Positions 1 through 9,217 of a stretch of DNA of 64,000 bases are shown one piece after another (the stretch's first letter is position 1; each line of letters opens with the position of its first letter). Position numbers and translations under genes: made by a program. Below the pieces are notes generated by a model. That model searched no databases, was not told the DNA's origin, and worked only from the letters and a program-made list of their open reading frames with translations. Origin of the DNA: Limnohabitans sp. Rim8 (lineage in GTDB: Bacteria; Pseudomonadota; Gammaproteobacteria; Burkholderiales; Burkholderiaceae_C); assembly GCA_945897795.1 (NCBI GenBank), contig CAMDFT010000003.1, forward strand, positions 1 through 64,000, read 5' to 3'.

Positions 1-777
1 GAGCTGGCCGTGCCCGACATGAACAAGCTGCGCTACGTGTTTGACGCGGTCACGTCGATCCGCAAGGCGCTGAACGGCCGTGTGCCCCTCATCGGCTTTT
101 CCGGCAGCCCCTGGACGCTGGCCTGCTACATGGTCGAGGGCGCAGGCTCTGACGACTACCGCCACGTCAAGACCCTGATGTACAGCCGCCCGGACCTGAT
201 GCACCGCATTCTGACCATCAACGCTGACGCCGTGGCCCTGTACCTGAACACCCAAATCGAAGCCGGTGCCCAAGCCGTCATGGTGTTTGACAGCTGGGGC
301 GGCGTGCTGGCCGATGGGGCTTTTCAGCAGTTCAGCCTGGCCTATACGGTCCGCGTGCTGAGCCAGCTCAAGACCGAGCACAACGGCCAGCGCATCCCCA
401 GCATCGTCTTCACCAAAGGTGGTGGCTTGTGGCTGCCCGAGATGGCGGGCCTGAAGTGCGATGTGCTGGGGCTGGACTGGACCATGAACCTGGGCCGCGC
501 ACGCGCCCTGGTGGGCGGCGAAGTTGGCGGCCCCGGCAAAGCGCTGCAAGGCAACATCGACCCGAACATCCTGTTTGCACCCCCTGCGCAGATCGCCACC
601 GAGGTGCACCGGGTGCTGGACAGCTTTGGCACGCCGCACACCGACCGCAGCACCTCAGGCCCCACGCACATCTTCAACTTGGGCCACGGCATCAGCCAGT
701 ACACCCCGCCTGAGCATGTGACGGCATTGGTCGAGGCGGTGCACCAGCATTCCCACCAGATGCGCCGAGCCGCTTAA
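1..777 (+). CDS. hemE: Uroporphyrinogen decarboxylase, 3' part (5' end outside window)
   Basis: Uroporphyrinogen III decarboxylase removes four acetate carboxyls to give coproporphyrinogen III, on the cytosolic path to heme. The frame is open from the first base, so the N-terminus (about 100 residues of a usual ~365) is missing. The remaining 258 codons carry the family segments [18 protein letters not shown] near fragment residue 30, [11 protein letters not shown], the glycine-rich [18 protein letters not shown] and the C-terminal [16 protein letters not shown], all typical of UroD. It ends convergently 16 bp from ccmI, with no room for a classical terminator. Its position next to a cytochrome c maturation operon and hemA fits a tetrapyrrole supply region, but hemE is a housekeeping gene and need not be regulated with the phototrophy genes. 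Confidence 0.95.
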   Translation, partial: ELAVPDMNKLRYVFDAVTSIRKALNGRVPLIGFSGSPWTLACYMVEGAGSDDYRHVKTLMYSRPDLMHRILTINADAVALYLNTQIEAGAQAVMVFDSWGGVLADGAFQQFSLAYTVRVLSQLKTEHNGQRIPSIVFTKGGGLWLPEMAGLKCDVLGLDWTMNLGRARALVGGEVGGPGKALQGNIDPNILFAPPAQIATEVHRVLDSFGTPHTDRSTSGPTHIFNLGHGISQYTPPEHVTALVEAVHQHSHQMRRAA

Positions 778-793
778 CTGAGCTCTGGGCGTC

Positions 794-2125
794 TCAGGGT
801 CGTTGGGTTTTTATTTCCAGATCCAAGCCGGTTGAGCCCACTTTGACAGGACCCAAGCTGCCCTCCCAATCACCCGACTGCGGGATCGCATTGCCCGACT
901 TCGAAATCCGGGCTTTCACGAGCACCTGGCTGGCACCAGAAAGCTTGCGATCGGGCAGCATGGCACTGCTGTCATCCAGGGTGAATTTCAAAGGCAATTG
1001 GGCCACGGTGGTCTTCAACAACGCCAATGGCATCCGCTCGCCATTGGCGGGTACGGCATAGACAAACACCACATCCGTAGGGCTGGTTTGGCTTTTTAAT
1101 GCCGCTGACAGACGCACTTGCCCTGAGACATTCAGCGCCGATGCAGCGCCCCCTGCAGCAGAGGCAACGGCAGCTGCTGGCGCCGTTCCTGAAGCAGCGC
1201 TGCCTGACGCAGGCGCCGCTCCTTGGGCGCCCTGAGCCGCCGGGGTGACCGAAGGGCTGGCTGGGTTTTTCAGTTTGGCTTGAACGGTCGACATGGCTTC
1301 GATCAAGTTCGGGACATCGGGGTGATCTGCCGACAGCCGAAGCCGAGCGCGTTGCCAAAATTCAAGGGCATCGGCATAGCGGTTGTTTGCATAAGAAGCG
1401 CTGCCAGCCAACAACAATGCGGCATAGTTTTGGGGATCGCGCTGCAAGACTTCGCGAATCACGCGCCAAGGCTCTCCATCAAATCGGCCTTGGTTCTTGG
1501 CTGCCAACACCTCGGCCCGCGCCAAAATCAGCTCGTCGTCTGGATTGAGCTTCAACGCACGGTCAAAGGCAGACAAAGCCGCATCCAAGTTGCCCATGCT
1601 GCGGTGAGTCCGCCCCAGCAAGACCCAGCCTTCGAGGTTGTTCGGATCGGCCTGCAGTTTGCTCGCCAAATTCTCTACGATTTGGTCGAGATTTGGGGGC
1701 GCTGTCTGCTCAGTCGCTGCTTCGGCAGACACTGCCGCTGGCAGCATCGGATTTATAGCTTCAGGAGCACCCAGCCATACGTACAAGGCCAAAGCCGAAA
1801 TGGGAAAGACCAAAGCGATCACCACCGCTGTGCGCCATGACTGCGCTTGGGTGATGACATGGGGCTCGTCTTCAACCGCCGTGTCTTGCAGCAAGCGCAC
1901 ACTCAGTTCGTCGCGCGACTGTTGCCACTCGGCATCACTGAGGTGGCCGTTGGCGTGCTCACGGTCCAAGTCCAAAATTTGCTCTCGGTAGACTTTGACG
2001 TTGGCTTGCGACTGGCTTGCCGAAGTGACCACTGGGCCCTGGCGCAGCAAGACCCACACCACCACACCCGCCACACACAGCGCCATGCCCAGCGTGACGG
2101 CCAGAAACATCAGCAGTTCAGTCAT
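794..2125 (-). CDS. ccmI: Cytochrome c maturation protein CcmI (CycH)
   Basis: CcmI presents apocytochrome c to the heme ligation complex CcmFH in the periplasm. The 443-residue product has two membrane spans (about residues 5-27 and 99-118) separated by a cytoplasmic loop, then a TPR region (about 150-275), an Ala/Pro/Ser-rich linker (about 285-325) and a C-terminal periplasmic domain, the architecture of long CcmI proteins. Its ATG overlaps the ccmH stop by 4 nt (ATGA), so it is the last gene of the ccm operon and translationally coupled. Likely clients in this window are the tetraheme PufC and other c-type cytochromes. Confidence 0.9.
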   Translation of the reverse strand: MTELLMFLAVTLGMALCVAGVVVWVLLRQGPVVTSASQSQANVKVYREQILDLDREHANGHLSDAEWQQSRDELSVRLLQDTAVEDEPHVITQAQSWRTAVVIALVFPISALALYVWLGAPEAINPMLPAAVSAEAATEQTAPPNLDQIVENLASKLQADPNNLEGWVLLGRTHRSMGNLDAALSAFDRALKLNPDDELILARAEVLAAKNQGRFDGEPWRVIREVLQRDPQNYAALLLAGSASYANNRYADALEFWQRARLRLSADHPDVPNLIEAMSTVQAKLKNPASPSVTPAAQGAQGAAPASGSAASGTAPAAAVASAAGGAASALNVSGQVRLSAALKSQTSPTDVVFVYAVPANGERMPLALLKTTVAQLPLKFTLDDSSAMLPDRKLSGASQVLVKARISKSGNAIPQSGDWEGSLGPVKVGSTGLDLEIKTQRP

Positions 2126-2619
2126 GGCGACTCTCCGTTTTTCAACAAGACACGAACTTGGTCGCGTTCTTTTTCACTCAAAGGTTGGGCCAACTTCTGA
2201 ACCGCCTGGCGCTGACGCACATAAAGGGCCATGCCCACCACACCGCACAACAGCAAGGCAAAAGGGCCAAACCACAACAGCCAAGTCAGGGGTTTGACTT
2301 CGGGTCGGTAAAGCACAAAGTCGCCGTAGCGCTCGACCAAGTAGGCTTTAATGGCGACATCACTTTTGTCTTGACGAATCAGCAGGCGAACTTCTTCGCG
2401 CAAGTCGTTCGCCAATTCAGCCCGCGAAGAAGCCAGCGATTCATTCTGGCAAACCAAACAGCGCAGCTCTTCAGAGATATGAATCAAACGCTGCTCGATC
2501 AGCGGCTCCTTGGCCGAAGGTTCAGCCTCTTTGCTTTGGGCAGTCGCTACAGCAGCTGCTGCAAGCAGGAAAAATACCCCCTGCATCAGCCGCTTGATTC
2601 CGAGAAAATTCGTGCTCAT
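2122..2619 (-). CDS. ccmH: Cytochrome c maturation protein CcmH (CycL)
   Basis: Thiol-disulfide component of the heme ligation complex that reduces the CxxCH motif of apocytochrome c. The 165-residue product has an N-terminal signal or anchor (about residues 8-26), the diagnostic redox motif LRCLVCQ at about 52-58, and one C-terminal span (about 117-138), as expected for CcmH. I chose the ATG at 2619 (MSTNF...); the frame can be extended only to a TTG four codons upstream. It starts about 20 nt after ccmG stops and overlaps ccmI by 4 nt. Confidence 0.92.
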   Translation of the reverse strand: MSTNFLGIKRLMQGVFFLLAAAAVATAQSKEAEPSAKEPLIEQRLIHISEELRCLVCQNESLASSRAELANDLREEVRLLIRQDKSDVAIKAYLVERYGDFVLYRPEVKPLTWLLWFGPFALLLCGVVGMALYVRQRQAVQKLAQPLSEKERDQVRVLLKNGESP

Positions 2620-2637
2620 GGACTCTTTCAACCTGCC

Positions 2638-3225
2638 TTACAAGGCGTTTAACTTCTTCACCAAAGGCAAGATTTGGGCGTCCAACAGTTCCTGCGTGAT
2701 GACCCCCACGCGTTTGTAGCGGATCACGCCTTTTTGATCAATGACGTAGGTTTCGGGTACGCCGTATACGCCGTAGTCAATGCCCACACGACCATCCAAA
2801 TCAAACACAGTCGCGGCATACGGATTGCCATAACGTTGCAACCACTGAGCGCTGCGCTCACGCGCCCGTTGCAATTTGTCGTCGGGTGACAGCTTGCTGC
2901 CCGAGGGCATGTCTTGGCTTTGAATTTCTTTGTAACTCAAGCCCACAATGGGCAATTGGTTGGCTTTTGAGAAGGCCACCAACAAGGGGTGTTCTTCCCT
3001 GCAGGCCACACACCAGGTGGCCCACACGTTGAGCATCCAAACTTGGCCCCGCATGTCTTGCGGCCCAAATGAGGCCGCGCTGCGGTCCAAAGTCGGCAAG
3101 GCAAATGCAGGCGCTGGCTTGCCCACCAAGGGCGAAGGAATTTCCTGCGGGTTGCGGGTCAAGCCAACCGCCAGAAAACCCACCAAGACCAAGAACAGCC
3201 CCAGGGGAATCAAAAACTTTTTCAT
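2638..3225 (-). CDS. ccmG: Thiol:disulfide interchange protein CcmG (DsbE)
   Basis: Periplasmic, membrane-anchored thioredoxin-like protein that keeps the cysteines of apocytochrome c reduced for heme attachment. The 195-residue product has an N-terminal anchor (residues 4-21) and the redox-active WCVAC at 71-75 within NVWATWCVACREEHP, followed by the thioredoxin fold with YGVYGVPETYVID (the cis-Pro loop) near residue 155. It lies 15 nt after ccmF and is followed by ccmH, the standard ccmFGHI order. Confidence 0.95.
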   Translation of the reverse strand: MKKFLIPLGLFLVLVGFLAVGLTRNPQEIPSPLVGKPAPAFALPTLDRSAASFGPQDMRGQVWMLNVWATWCVACREEHPLLVAFSKANQLPIVGLSYKEIQSQDMPSGSKLSPDDKLQRARERSAQWLQRYGNPYAATVFDLDGRVGIDYGVYGVPETYVIDQKGVIRYKRVGVITQELLDAQILPLVKKLNAL

Positions 3226-3240
3226 GCCAAGCCTCTCCCC

Positions 3241-5169
3241 TTAGGCGGCAACAGCCGCTGGGGACTTGCGGTAGCGACGGTCGCTGACCGCCAACAAACC
3301 ACCCAAGACCATCAAGATGGATCCGTACCAAAGCCAGGACACAAACGGCTTGTAATAAACACGTACGCTCCACTGTGGACGCTCGCCTTCTATGGGCTCG
3401 CCCAATGACACATACAAGTCGCGGAAAAAGCCCGAATCGATGGCCGCCTCGGTCATGGGCATGTTGCTGGAGAAATAGCGGCGCTTTTCTGGATACAACA
3501 CCTCCAGCAGTTTTTCATCCTTGTTGACCCGCACCTCGCCTCGCAGCGCTTTGTAATTGGGACCATTCACTTCGGAGACACCCATCAACTCAAAGCTGTA
3601 ATTTTCAATTTGAACGGTGTCACCCACGCCCATGCGCACATCGCGCTCGACTTCGTAGCCCTTGACCAAAGTGATGCCCACCACCACCACCGCAATGCCC
3701 AGATGCGCCAAGTGCATGCCCCAAAAAGATGGGGCGATGCGGCCAGGTTTTTGCATGCGGTTGACGATTTGATGGAGCAAACCCGCCACCACCCATGTGG
3801 CCAAGGCCATGCCCATGGCGGTCAGCCAAGTGCCGCGGGCGCTGAAGAACAAGACGCCCAAGCCCACCAGCACAGCGGCCAAAGCCGGCAAACGCATGGC
3901 ATGGGCCAACTCTGCCCAACGGGCTTCGCGCCAATGCGCAACGCCCCCTGGCACCATCAGAAACACCACAGGCACCATCAAAGGCACAAACACCGCATTG
4001 AAATAAGGTGCCCCCACCGAGAGTTTGCCCAAGTTCAAGGCGTCCACGATCAGGGGGTAAACCGTGCCCAACAACACGGCAGCGGTGGCCACCACCAGAA
4101 GTACGCTGTTGGCCAACAGCATCGACTCGCGGGACACCAAGCCCATCTTGCCGCCCAATGTGGCTTTCGGTGCACGCCAGGCAAACAGCGTGAGCGAAAT
4201 GCCCACCACCAAGGCCAAAAAGATCAAGATGAACACCCCCCGTTTGGGGTCAGAGGCAAACGAATGCACGGAGGTCAGAACGCCCGAGCGCACCAAGAAC
4301 GTGCCCAACAAAGACAATGAAAACGCCCCAATGGCCAACAAGATCGACCAAGCCTTGAAGCCACCGCGCTTGTCGGTCACCATCAAAGCATGAATCAAAG
4401 CCGTGCCAAACAACCATGGCAAGAGGGAGGCGTTTTCCACCGGGTCCCAAAACCACCAGCCGCCCCAGCCCAACTCGTAGTAAGCCCACCAAGAGCCCAG
4501 CGCGATGCCGGCGGTCATGAACATCCAGGCCACGATCGTCCACGGCCGCGACCAGCGGGCCCAAGCCGCGTCCATGCGCCCCGACAACAAGGCGGCAATG
4601 GCAAAGGCAAAGGCCACCGAAAAGCCCACATAGCCCATGTACAACATCGGCGGGTGAATGATCAAGCCCGGGTCTTGCAGCAATGGATTCAAATCGCGCC
4701 CATCGGCGGGTGCTGGGATCAGGCGCTCAAACGGACTGGAGGTGATCACAGTGAAAGACAAAAACCCGACAGACACCCAGCCCAAAACCCCAATCACCCG
4801 AGCCACCATGGCCAGGGGCAAGGTTTTGGAAAACAGGGCCACAGCCACCGTCCAACCCGACAACATCAGCACCCACAACAGCAACGAGCCTTCATGGCCA
4901 CCCCACACTGCGGACACCTTGTATTCCATGGGCAAGAGCGAGTTGGAGTGTCCGGCGATGTATTTGATGGAAAAGTCGTCCGTGACCGCTCCATGCGTCA
5001 ACACCGCATAGGCCAATACGATGAGCGCAAACTGAAGCCAGGCCGTTGGTTTGGCCAGCGCCTGCCACCTGGGTCTGTCCAGCATCGTGCCTGCCAAGGG
5101 CAACACCGCTTGCAAAAAAGCGACGCAAGTGGCAAGGATCAACGCAAAGTGACCAATTTCAACAATCAT
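3241..5169 (-). CDS. ccmF: Heme lyase subunit CcmF
   Basis: Large membrane subunit of the cytochrome c heme lyase. The 642-residue protein is polytopic (at least 12 hydrophobic stretches visible), carries the heme-handling tryptophan-rich motif GWGGWWFWDPVENASLLPW at about 234-252 and the VWGGHEGSLLLW segment at about 89-100, both family hallmarks. Length matches CcmF (about 640-660). It sits 16 nt after ccmE and before ccmG in a gapless operon. Confidence 0.97.
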   Translation of the reverse strand: MIVEIGHFALILATCVAFLQAVLPLAGTMLDRPRWQALAKPTAWLQFALIVLAYAVLTHGAVTDDFSIKYIAGHSNSLLPMEYKVSAVWGGHEGSLLLWVLMLSGWTVAVALFSKTLPLAMVARVIGVLGWVSVGFLSFTVITSSPFERLIPAPADGRDLNPLLQDPGLIIHPPMLYMGYVGFSVAFAFAIAALLSGRMDAAWARWSRPWTIVAWMFMTAGIALGSWWAYYELGWGGWWFWDPVENASLLPWLFGTALIHALMVTDKRGGFKAWSILLAIGAFSLSLLGTFLVRSGVLTSVHSFASDPKRGVFILIFLALVVGISLTLFAWRAPKATLGGKMGLVSRESMLLANSVLLVVATAAVLLGTVYPLIVDALNLGKLSVGAPYFNAVFVPLMVPVVFLMVPGGVAHWREARWAELAHAMRLPALAAVLVGLGVLFFSARGTWLTAMGMALATWVVAGLLHQIVNRMQKPGRIAPSFWGMHLAHLGIAVVVVGITLVKGYEVERDVRMGVGDTVQIENYSFELMGVSEVNGPNYKALRGEVRVNKDEKLLEVLYPEKRRYFSSNMPMTEAAIDSGFFRDLYVSLGEPIEGERPQWSVRVYYKPFVSWLWYGSILMVLGGLLAVSDRRYRKSPAAVAA

Positions 5170-5185
5170 TGAAAGCTCTTTTCTC

Positions 5186-5638
5186 TCAGTTAGGCAGCTT
5201 GAGCGACTTTGCCGCTTTGTCGGCTGCAGCCTGGTCTAAGGCATGTTGCGCCTCAGGTGGCATGTAGTTTTCATCGTGTTTGGCCAAAACTTCGGAGGCC
5301 TTGAATGCTCGGCCTTCCTGCATTTTCCCTTGAGTTACCACGCCTTTGCCTTCTTTGAACAAATCGGGCAAGAAACCGGTGTAAGACACGGAGACCTCGT
5401 GTGCAAAGTCAGTCACGACAAATTGCACGTTCTCTCCGTCTTTCTTCACACTGCCCTCTTTGACCATGCCGCCCACACGAAAGGCACGGCCTTGAGGGGC
5501 CTCCCCTTGCGCGACTTGGGTGGGCGTGAAAAAGAAAACCAAGTTGCTTTGAAAGGCATTCAAAACCAGCGTGCCCGCTGCGGCCAATGCCAGTAAGCCG
5601 GCGCTGATCCACAGCATGCGTTGATGACGGGGCTTCAT
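5186..5638 (-). CDS. ccmE: Heme chaperone CcmE
   Basis: Periplasmic chaperone that covalently binds heme through a histidine and passes it to CcmF. The 150-residue product has an N-terminal anchor (about residues 8-26), an OB-fold core with VVTDFAHEVSVSYTGFLPDLFKEG, and the heme-attachment motif LAKHDENYMPPE with His near 121. The ATG at 5638 overlaps the ccmD stop (ATGA); a TTG three codons upstream is less likely. Confidence 0.95.
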   Translation of the reverse strand: MKPRHQRMLWISAGLLALAAAGTLVLNAFQSNLVFFFTPTQVAQGEAPQGRAFRVGGMVKEGSVKKDGENVQFVVTDFAHEVSVSYTGFLPDLFKEGKGVVTQGKMQEGRAFKASEVLAKHDENYMPPEAQHALDQAAADKAAKSLKLPN

Positions 5639-5829
5639 GATTGCCAATCCTTGCTCAAGCCTTGTTCAGAGGCCGATTCTGCTGCCACTTGCGCCAAGGC
5701 ACGCTGGCGCTGCTGCCTGACCCAGCCCACTTCGAGGGCCATGAGAAGGGCGGTGACACCAAAACTGCCCCAGACATAAAACCCATACCCGCCCATGGCC
5801 CAAAATTCGGCCGCACTGTTCCAAATCAT
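5635..5829 (-). CDS. ccmD: Heme exporter protein CcmD
   Basis: Small single-span protein needed for release of holo-CcmE from the CcmABC complex. The 64-residue product contains the characteristic N-terminal WAMGGYGFYVWGSFGVTALLM span and a basic, Arg/Gln-rich tail. It overlaps ccmC and ccmE by 4 nt on each side (ATGA at both junctions), so it is tightly coupled. Sequence conservation in this family is low, but position and topology are decisive. Confidence 0.88.
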   Translation of the reverse strand: MIWNSAAEFWAMGGYGFYVWGSFGVTALLMALEVGWVRQQRQRALAQVAAESASEQGLSKDWQS

Positions 5830-6587
5830 GGCGAAGTCCTTTTGAATTGGGCTTTGATTTCGGGTAAATCAGCCACCCATTGCGCGTGCCTTTCACGCAT
5901 CAAAATCATGCTCCTGACTCTGTACAAAGCGATGGCAATGGCATAAAGCCAAAATGCAACCGCCATGATGAGCATGGCTTGCAACATGATTTCCGCCATT
6001 TTCGAGCCTTGGGTCAAAGAAACCGACGCACCCTGGTGCAAGGTGTTCCACCACTTCACAGAGAAGTAAATCACCGGCACATTGAGCGCCCCCACCAAGG
6101 CCAAGATGCCGCCGGCTTTGTCAGCGCGGCGGGTGTCGTCGATGGCATTGGTCAAAGCGATGTAGCCCAAGTACAAGAAAAACAAAATCAGCTCAGAAGT
6201 CAGTCGAGCATCCCAGACCCACCAAGCACCCCACATGGGTTTGCCCCAGAGCGCGCCCGTCCACAGCGACAAGAAAGCACAAATGGCCCCGGTGGGCGCC
6301 AAAGCGCGGCACATCATGCCGGACAAGCGTGTGTTGAAGGTCAGGCCTAAAAAAGCCCAAAAAGCCATGGCCAGGTAAATGATCATGGACATCCAAGACA
6401 CAGGGACATGCACAAAAATAATGCGATAACCCTGACCTTGCTGAAAATCGGTGGGCGCCACGAAAAAGCCCAACCACAAACCCCAAACCGCCAGCGCCGA
6501 AGCCAAGGCTGCCACCCAAGGCCACAAACGACCAGCCAAACCGTAAAAGTTTTGCGGCGCAGCGTAGTGAAAGAAAATTTTATTCAT
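5826..6587 (-). CDS. ccmC: Heme transporter subunit CcmC
   Basis: Integral membrane protein that presents heme to CcmE. The 253-residue product has six hydrophobic segments and the tryptophan-rich WGAWWVWDARLTSELILFF at about 119-137, the periplasmic heme-binding motif of CcmC. Periplasmic histidines flank it (FVHVPVSWM near 59-67). Gene order A-B-C-D and the 4-nt overlap with ccmD support the call. Confidence 0.96.
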   Translation of the reverse strand: MNKIFFHYAAPQNFYGLAGRLWPWVAALASALAVWGLWLGFFVAPTDFQQGQGYRIIFVHVPVSWMSMIIYLAMAFWAFLGLTFNTRLSGMMCRALAPTGAICAFLSLWTGALWGKPMWGAWWVWDARLTSELILFFLYLGYIALTNAIDDTRRADKAGGILALVGALNVPVIYFSVKWWNTLHQGASVSLTQGSKMAEIMLQAMLIMAVAFWLYAIAIALYRVRSMILMRERHAQWVADLPEIKAQFKRTSP

Positions 6588-6605
6588 CGTTCAATCAAGC
6601 AAGGC

Positions 6606-7274
6606 TCATGATTCCAGCGCAATGCGAAGCGAGGCCGCGCTCACCCAAGGGCTGAACACGGCAGCGACCAAGGCCATTGCGGCCAAAATGGACAGATGTG
6701 CCGCAGCACCTAAGCCACTCATTTGTGCCTGAACCGCGCCCGCACCAAAAATCAAAGCAGGCACGTACAAAGGCAAGATCAACAAAGACAGCAAAACATC
6801 CCCCCCTCGAACCCCTAAGGTGAGTGCCGCGCCCACGGCCCCTATCAAAGACAAAATGGGCGTACCCAGCAAAAGACCGATCGTCAAAGTCCACAGAGCC
6901 TCTTCGGTCAGGTCAAATTGCAAGCCCAAAACAGGGGCCAGCAAGACCAATGGCAGGCCAGAGAGTAACCAATGCGCCAAAATTTTGGCGGCCACCAGAA
7001 CCGATAAACTGTTCGGAGATAAGGCCATTTGCTCCAGCGTGCCATCGGCAAAGTCTGCCGCAAACAAGCGCCCCAAGGAAAGCATGCTGGCCAGCAAAGC
7101 CCCCACCCACAAAATGCCGGGTGCGACCAAGCGCAAAGTGTTGATTTCCGGGCCAATGCCCAAAGGGAACAAGGCGGCCACCACGACAAAAAAGAAAACG
7201 GCGGTGATGACCTCGGTTTTGCGCCGCATGGCCAGAACCAAATCGCGCTGAACAACGGCCCAAAAAGCGCTCAT
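6606..7274 (-). CDS. ccmB: Heme exporter permease CcmB
   Basis: Membrane subunit of the CcmAB ABC transporter that drives release of holo-CcmE. The 222-residue product begins MSAFWAVVQRDLVLAMRRKTE and has six predicted spans, matching the usual ~220 residues. The start at 7274 is chosen because it overlaps the ccmA stop by 4 nt (ATGA); the frame stays open upstream only as an antisense shadow of ccmA. Confidence 0.94.
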   Translation of the reverse strand: MSAFWAVVQRDLVLAMRRKTEVITAVFFFVVVAALFPLGIGPEINTLRLVAPGILWVGALLASMLSLGRLFAADFADGTLEQMALSPNSLSVLVAAKILAHWLLSGLPLVLLAPVLGLQFDLTEEALWTLTIGLLLGTPILSLIGAVGAALTLGVRGGDVLLSLLILPLYVPALIFGAGAVQAQMSGLGAAAHLSILAAMALVAAVFSPWVSAASLRIALES

Positions 7275-7885
7275 GCGGTCAACCGGTAAGAAAGCGCCTG
7301 GCCTTGCAACGACAGAGGCTGGTGGCTGGTCACCAGCAACATGCCGGCGTCGTTCAAGTGCGCGTTGATCACACCTGACAAAGCATTTTGTGCGGCCGCA
7401 TCCAAAGCCACAAAAGGCTCGTCCAAAATCCACAGGGATGCGCGACTGATGAACAAACGGGCCAAGGCCGTGCGCCTTTTTTGCCCCTGAGACAGCACCC
7501 GAACAGGCAGGTGCTCACGCCCCCTCAAACCCATTTGGCCCAGGGCGGCCATGACACGGTCAACAGAACCATCACGACCCGCCACGAGGGCATCCGCGCG
7601 CAGGTTTTCAAGTGGGCTTAAATCTTCTTTGAGGGCCAATTGGTGGCCCAAATAAAGCAAATCGGCCCTAAAGTTTTCGGGCTCTTGAACGATGGACTGG
7701 TTTTTCCACGTCACTTCGCCTTGCTCCCAGACGCCCAGGCCACACAGCAGGCGCAGCAAACTGGTTTTGCCAACGCCATTGTCCCCCTCCAAATGCAGCC
7801 ATTGCCCCGGCATCAAGCTGAAGGAGACATCGGAAAAAAGTCGGCGGTGGCCCCGACTGAGTGAAAGGTGGGATACGGAGAGCAT
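7271..7885 (-). CDS. ccmA: Heme exporter ATP-binding protein CcmA
   Basis: ATPase of the CcmAB transporter. The 204-residue product shows a Walker A GDNGVGKT at about 34-41, ABC signature LSQGQKRRTALARL near 127-140 and Walker B LWILDEPFVALD near 147-158. The ATG at 7885 (MLSVSHLSLS) gives the usual CcmA length; a further in-frame ATG at 7927 would add 14 unconserved residues. It is the first gene of the ccm operon. A short inverted repeat lies just upstream (7912-7930). Confidence 0.95.
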   Translation of the reverse strand: MLSVSHLSLSRGHRRLFSDVSFSLMPGQWLHLEGDNGVGKTSLLRLLCGLGVWEQGEVTWKNQSIVQEPENFRADLLYLGHQLALKEDLSPLENLRADALVAGRDGSVDRVMAALGQMGLRGREHLPVRVLSQGQKRRTALARLFISRASLWILDEPFVALDAAAQNALSGVINAHLNDAGMLLVTSHQPLSLQGQALSYRLTA

Positions 7886-7911
7886 GTGACTGAATCTTCG
7901 CAGATCATGCC

Positions 7912-7930
7912 CACATGGAAGGACCATGTG
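7912..7930 (-). promoter_or_regulatory. Inverted repeat upstream of ccmA
   Basis: CACATGG, a 5-nt loop and CCATGTG form a perfect 7-bp inverted repeat 26 nt before the ccmA start. Read on the minus strand it is not followed by a T tract, so it is not an obvious terminator for hemA. It may be a leader hairpin or a protein-binding palindrome; function unknown. Confidence 0.3.
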
Positions 7931-7963
7931 TCAAAAAAAAACCACCCACAAAGCTGCGCGCCA

Positions 7964-9217
7964 TCAAGTATTCAAAAACATGTGCCGCACGGTTTCAAGG
8001 GTGTGCTGCCTGTGCGCGCCTTCGGCATGGTGCAATTCCCGCAAAGGGCCATTGAGCATTTTTTTCATCACCCCCACCGACAGCGACTCGAGAACACTCT
8101 CAATGTCTTGGCCTTTTTCAATTTGCTTGCGGGCGCGGGCCAATTCTGTTTGTCGCCAAGCATCGGCTTGCACTCGGAGTTCTTGGATCACAGGCACATG
8201 GGTGCGGTGGTCCAACCAGGACATGAATTTTTGAACCCCCTCGTCGATGATGGCCTCGGCATCCACCACCGCTTCCTTCCTGTGCGATTGCCCACTGTTG
8301 ATCACTTCGGTCAGGTCGTCCACGGTGTACAAATACACATCCGACAAACCCTTGACTTCGGGCTCAATGTCGCGCGGCACCGCCAAATCGACCATGAAAA
8401 TAGGCCGGTTTTTACGGGCCCGCAAAGCCCGATTCACCGCCCCCAATCCAATCAAGGGCAAGGTGCTGGCGGTGCAACTGATCACCACATCAAATTCGTG
8501 CAAGCGGGTCGGCAAATCGGCCAAAGCCATGCACCGCCCGCCATGCAGAGCGGCCAATGCCTCGGCCCGCTCGGCAGAACGGTTGGCGATGGTGATGCTG
8601 CGCGGCGACTTGGCGGCAAAGTGCGCCACACACAGCTCAATCATGTCGCCAGCGCCCACAAACAAGACATGGGTGTCTTGGATTCTTTCAAAAATGCGGC
8701 TGGCCAATCGAACGGATGCGGCCGCCATGCTGATGGAGTGCGCGCCAATGTCGGTGGAGCTTCTGACTTCTTTGGCCACCGCAAATGAGCGTTGAAACAG
8801 TTGGTTCAGCGTGGTGCCCAAGGCCCCCGTGTTGGCGGCCAATCTGACGGCGTCTTTGAGTTGGCCCAATATTTGGGACTCGCCCAGCACCATGGAATCG
8901 AGCCCACTGGCCACCCTGAACGCGTGGCGTGCCGAAGCATCCCCCTCCATTCGGTAGGTATGCGACTGCAGTACGTCCACCTGCGTTTGTCCGGTTTGCG
9001 CCAACCACGCCAGTGTTTCTGGCCAATGCACCGCATCCCCTGCGCAGTAAATTTCTGTCCGGTTGCACGTGGACAAAATGGCCACTTCTTTGTGCGTCGC
9101 AAAGCTTTGACGCAGCCCTTGCAAGGATTGCTCGAGTTTTTCAGACGCGAACGCAAAACGCTCCCGCAAATCAATGGGGGCAGTCCGGTGGTTCAGGCCC
9201 AGTGTCCAAACAGCCAT
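7964..9217 (-). CDS. hemA: Glutamyl-tRNA reductase
   Basis: NADPH-dependent reduction of glutamyl-tRNA to glutamate-1-semialdehyde, the first committed step of C5-pathway tetrapyrrole synthesis and so of heme and bacteriochlorophyll. The 417-residue product has the N-terminal GLNHRTAPIDLRERFAF, the catalytic cysteine in STCNRTEIYC (Cys about 51), the NADPH-binding HVLFVGAGDMIELC near 185 and a C-terminal dimerization helix region. The ATG abuts the dxs stop with no gap, so it is probably cotranscribed with dxs from the PpsR-marked region before bchI. Confidence 0.96.
   Translation of the reverse strand: MAVWTLGLNHRTAPIDLRERFAFASEKLEQSLQGLRQSFATHKEVAILSTCNRTEIYCAGDAVHWPETLAWLAQTGQTQVDVLQSHTYRMEGDASARHAFRVASGLDSMVLGESQILGQLKDAVRLAANTGALGTTLNQLFQRSFAVAKEVRSSTDIGAHSISMAAASVRLASRIFERIQDTHVLFVGAGDMIELCVAHFAAKSPRSITIANRSAERAEALAALHGGRCMALADLPTRLHEFDVVISCTASTLPLIGLGAVNRALRARKNRPIFMVDLAVPRDIEPEVKGLSDVYLYTVDDLTEVINSGQSHRKEAVVDAEAIIDEGVQKFMSWLDHRTHVPVIQELRVQADAWRQTELARARKQIEKGQDIESVLESLSVGVMKKMLNGPLRELHHAEGAHRQHTLETVRHMFLNT

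Noticed and set aside
7912..7930. The ccmA-upstream inverted repeat as a hemA terminator
   Set aside because: On the minus strand the T-rich tract precedes the stem rather than following it.
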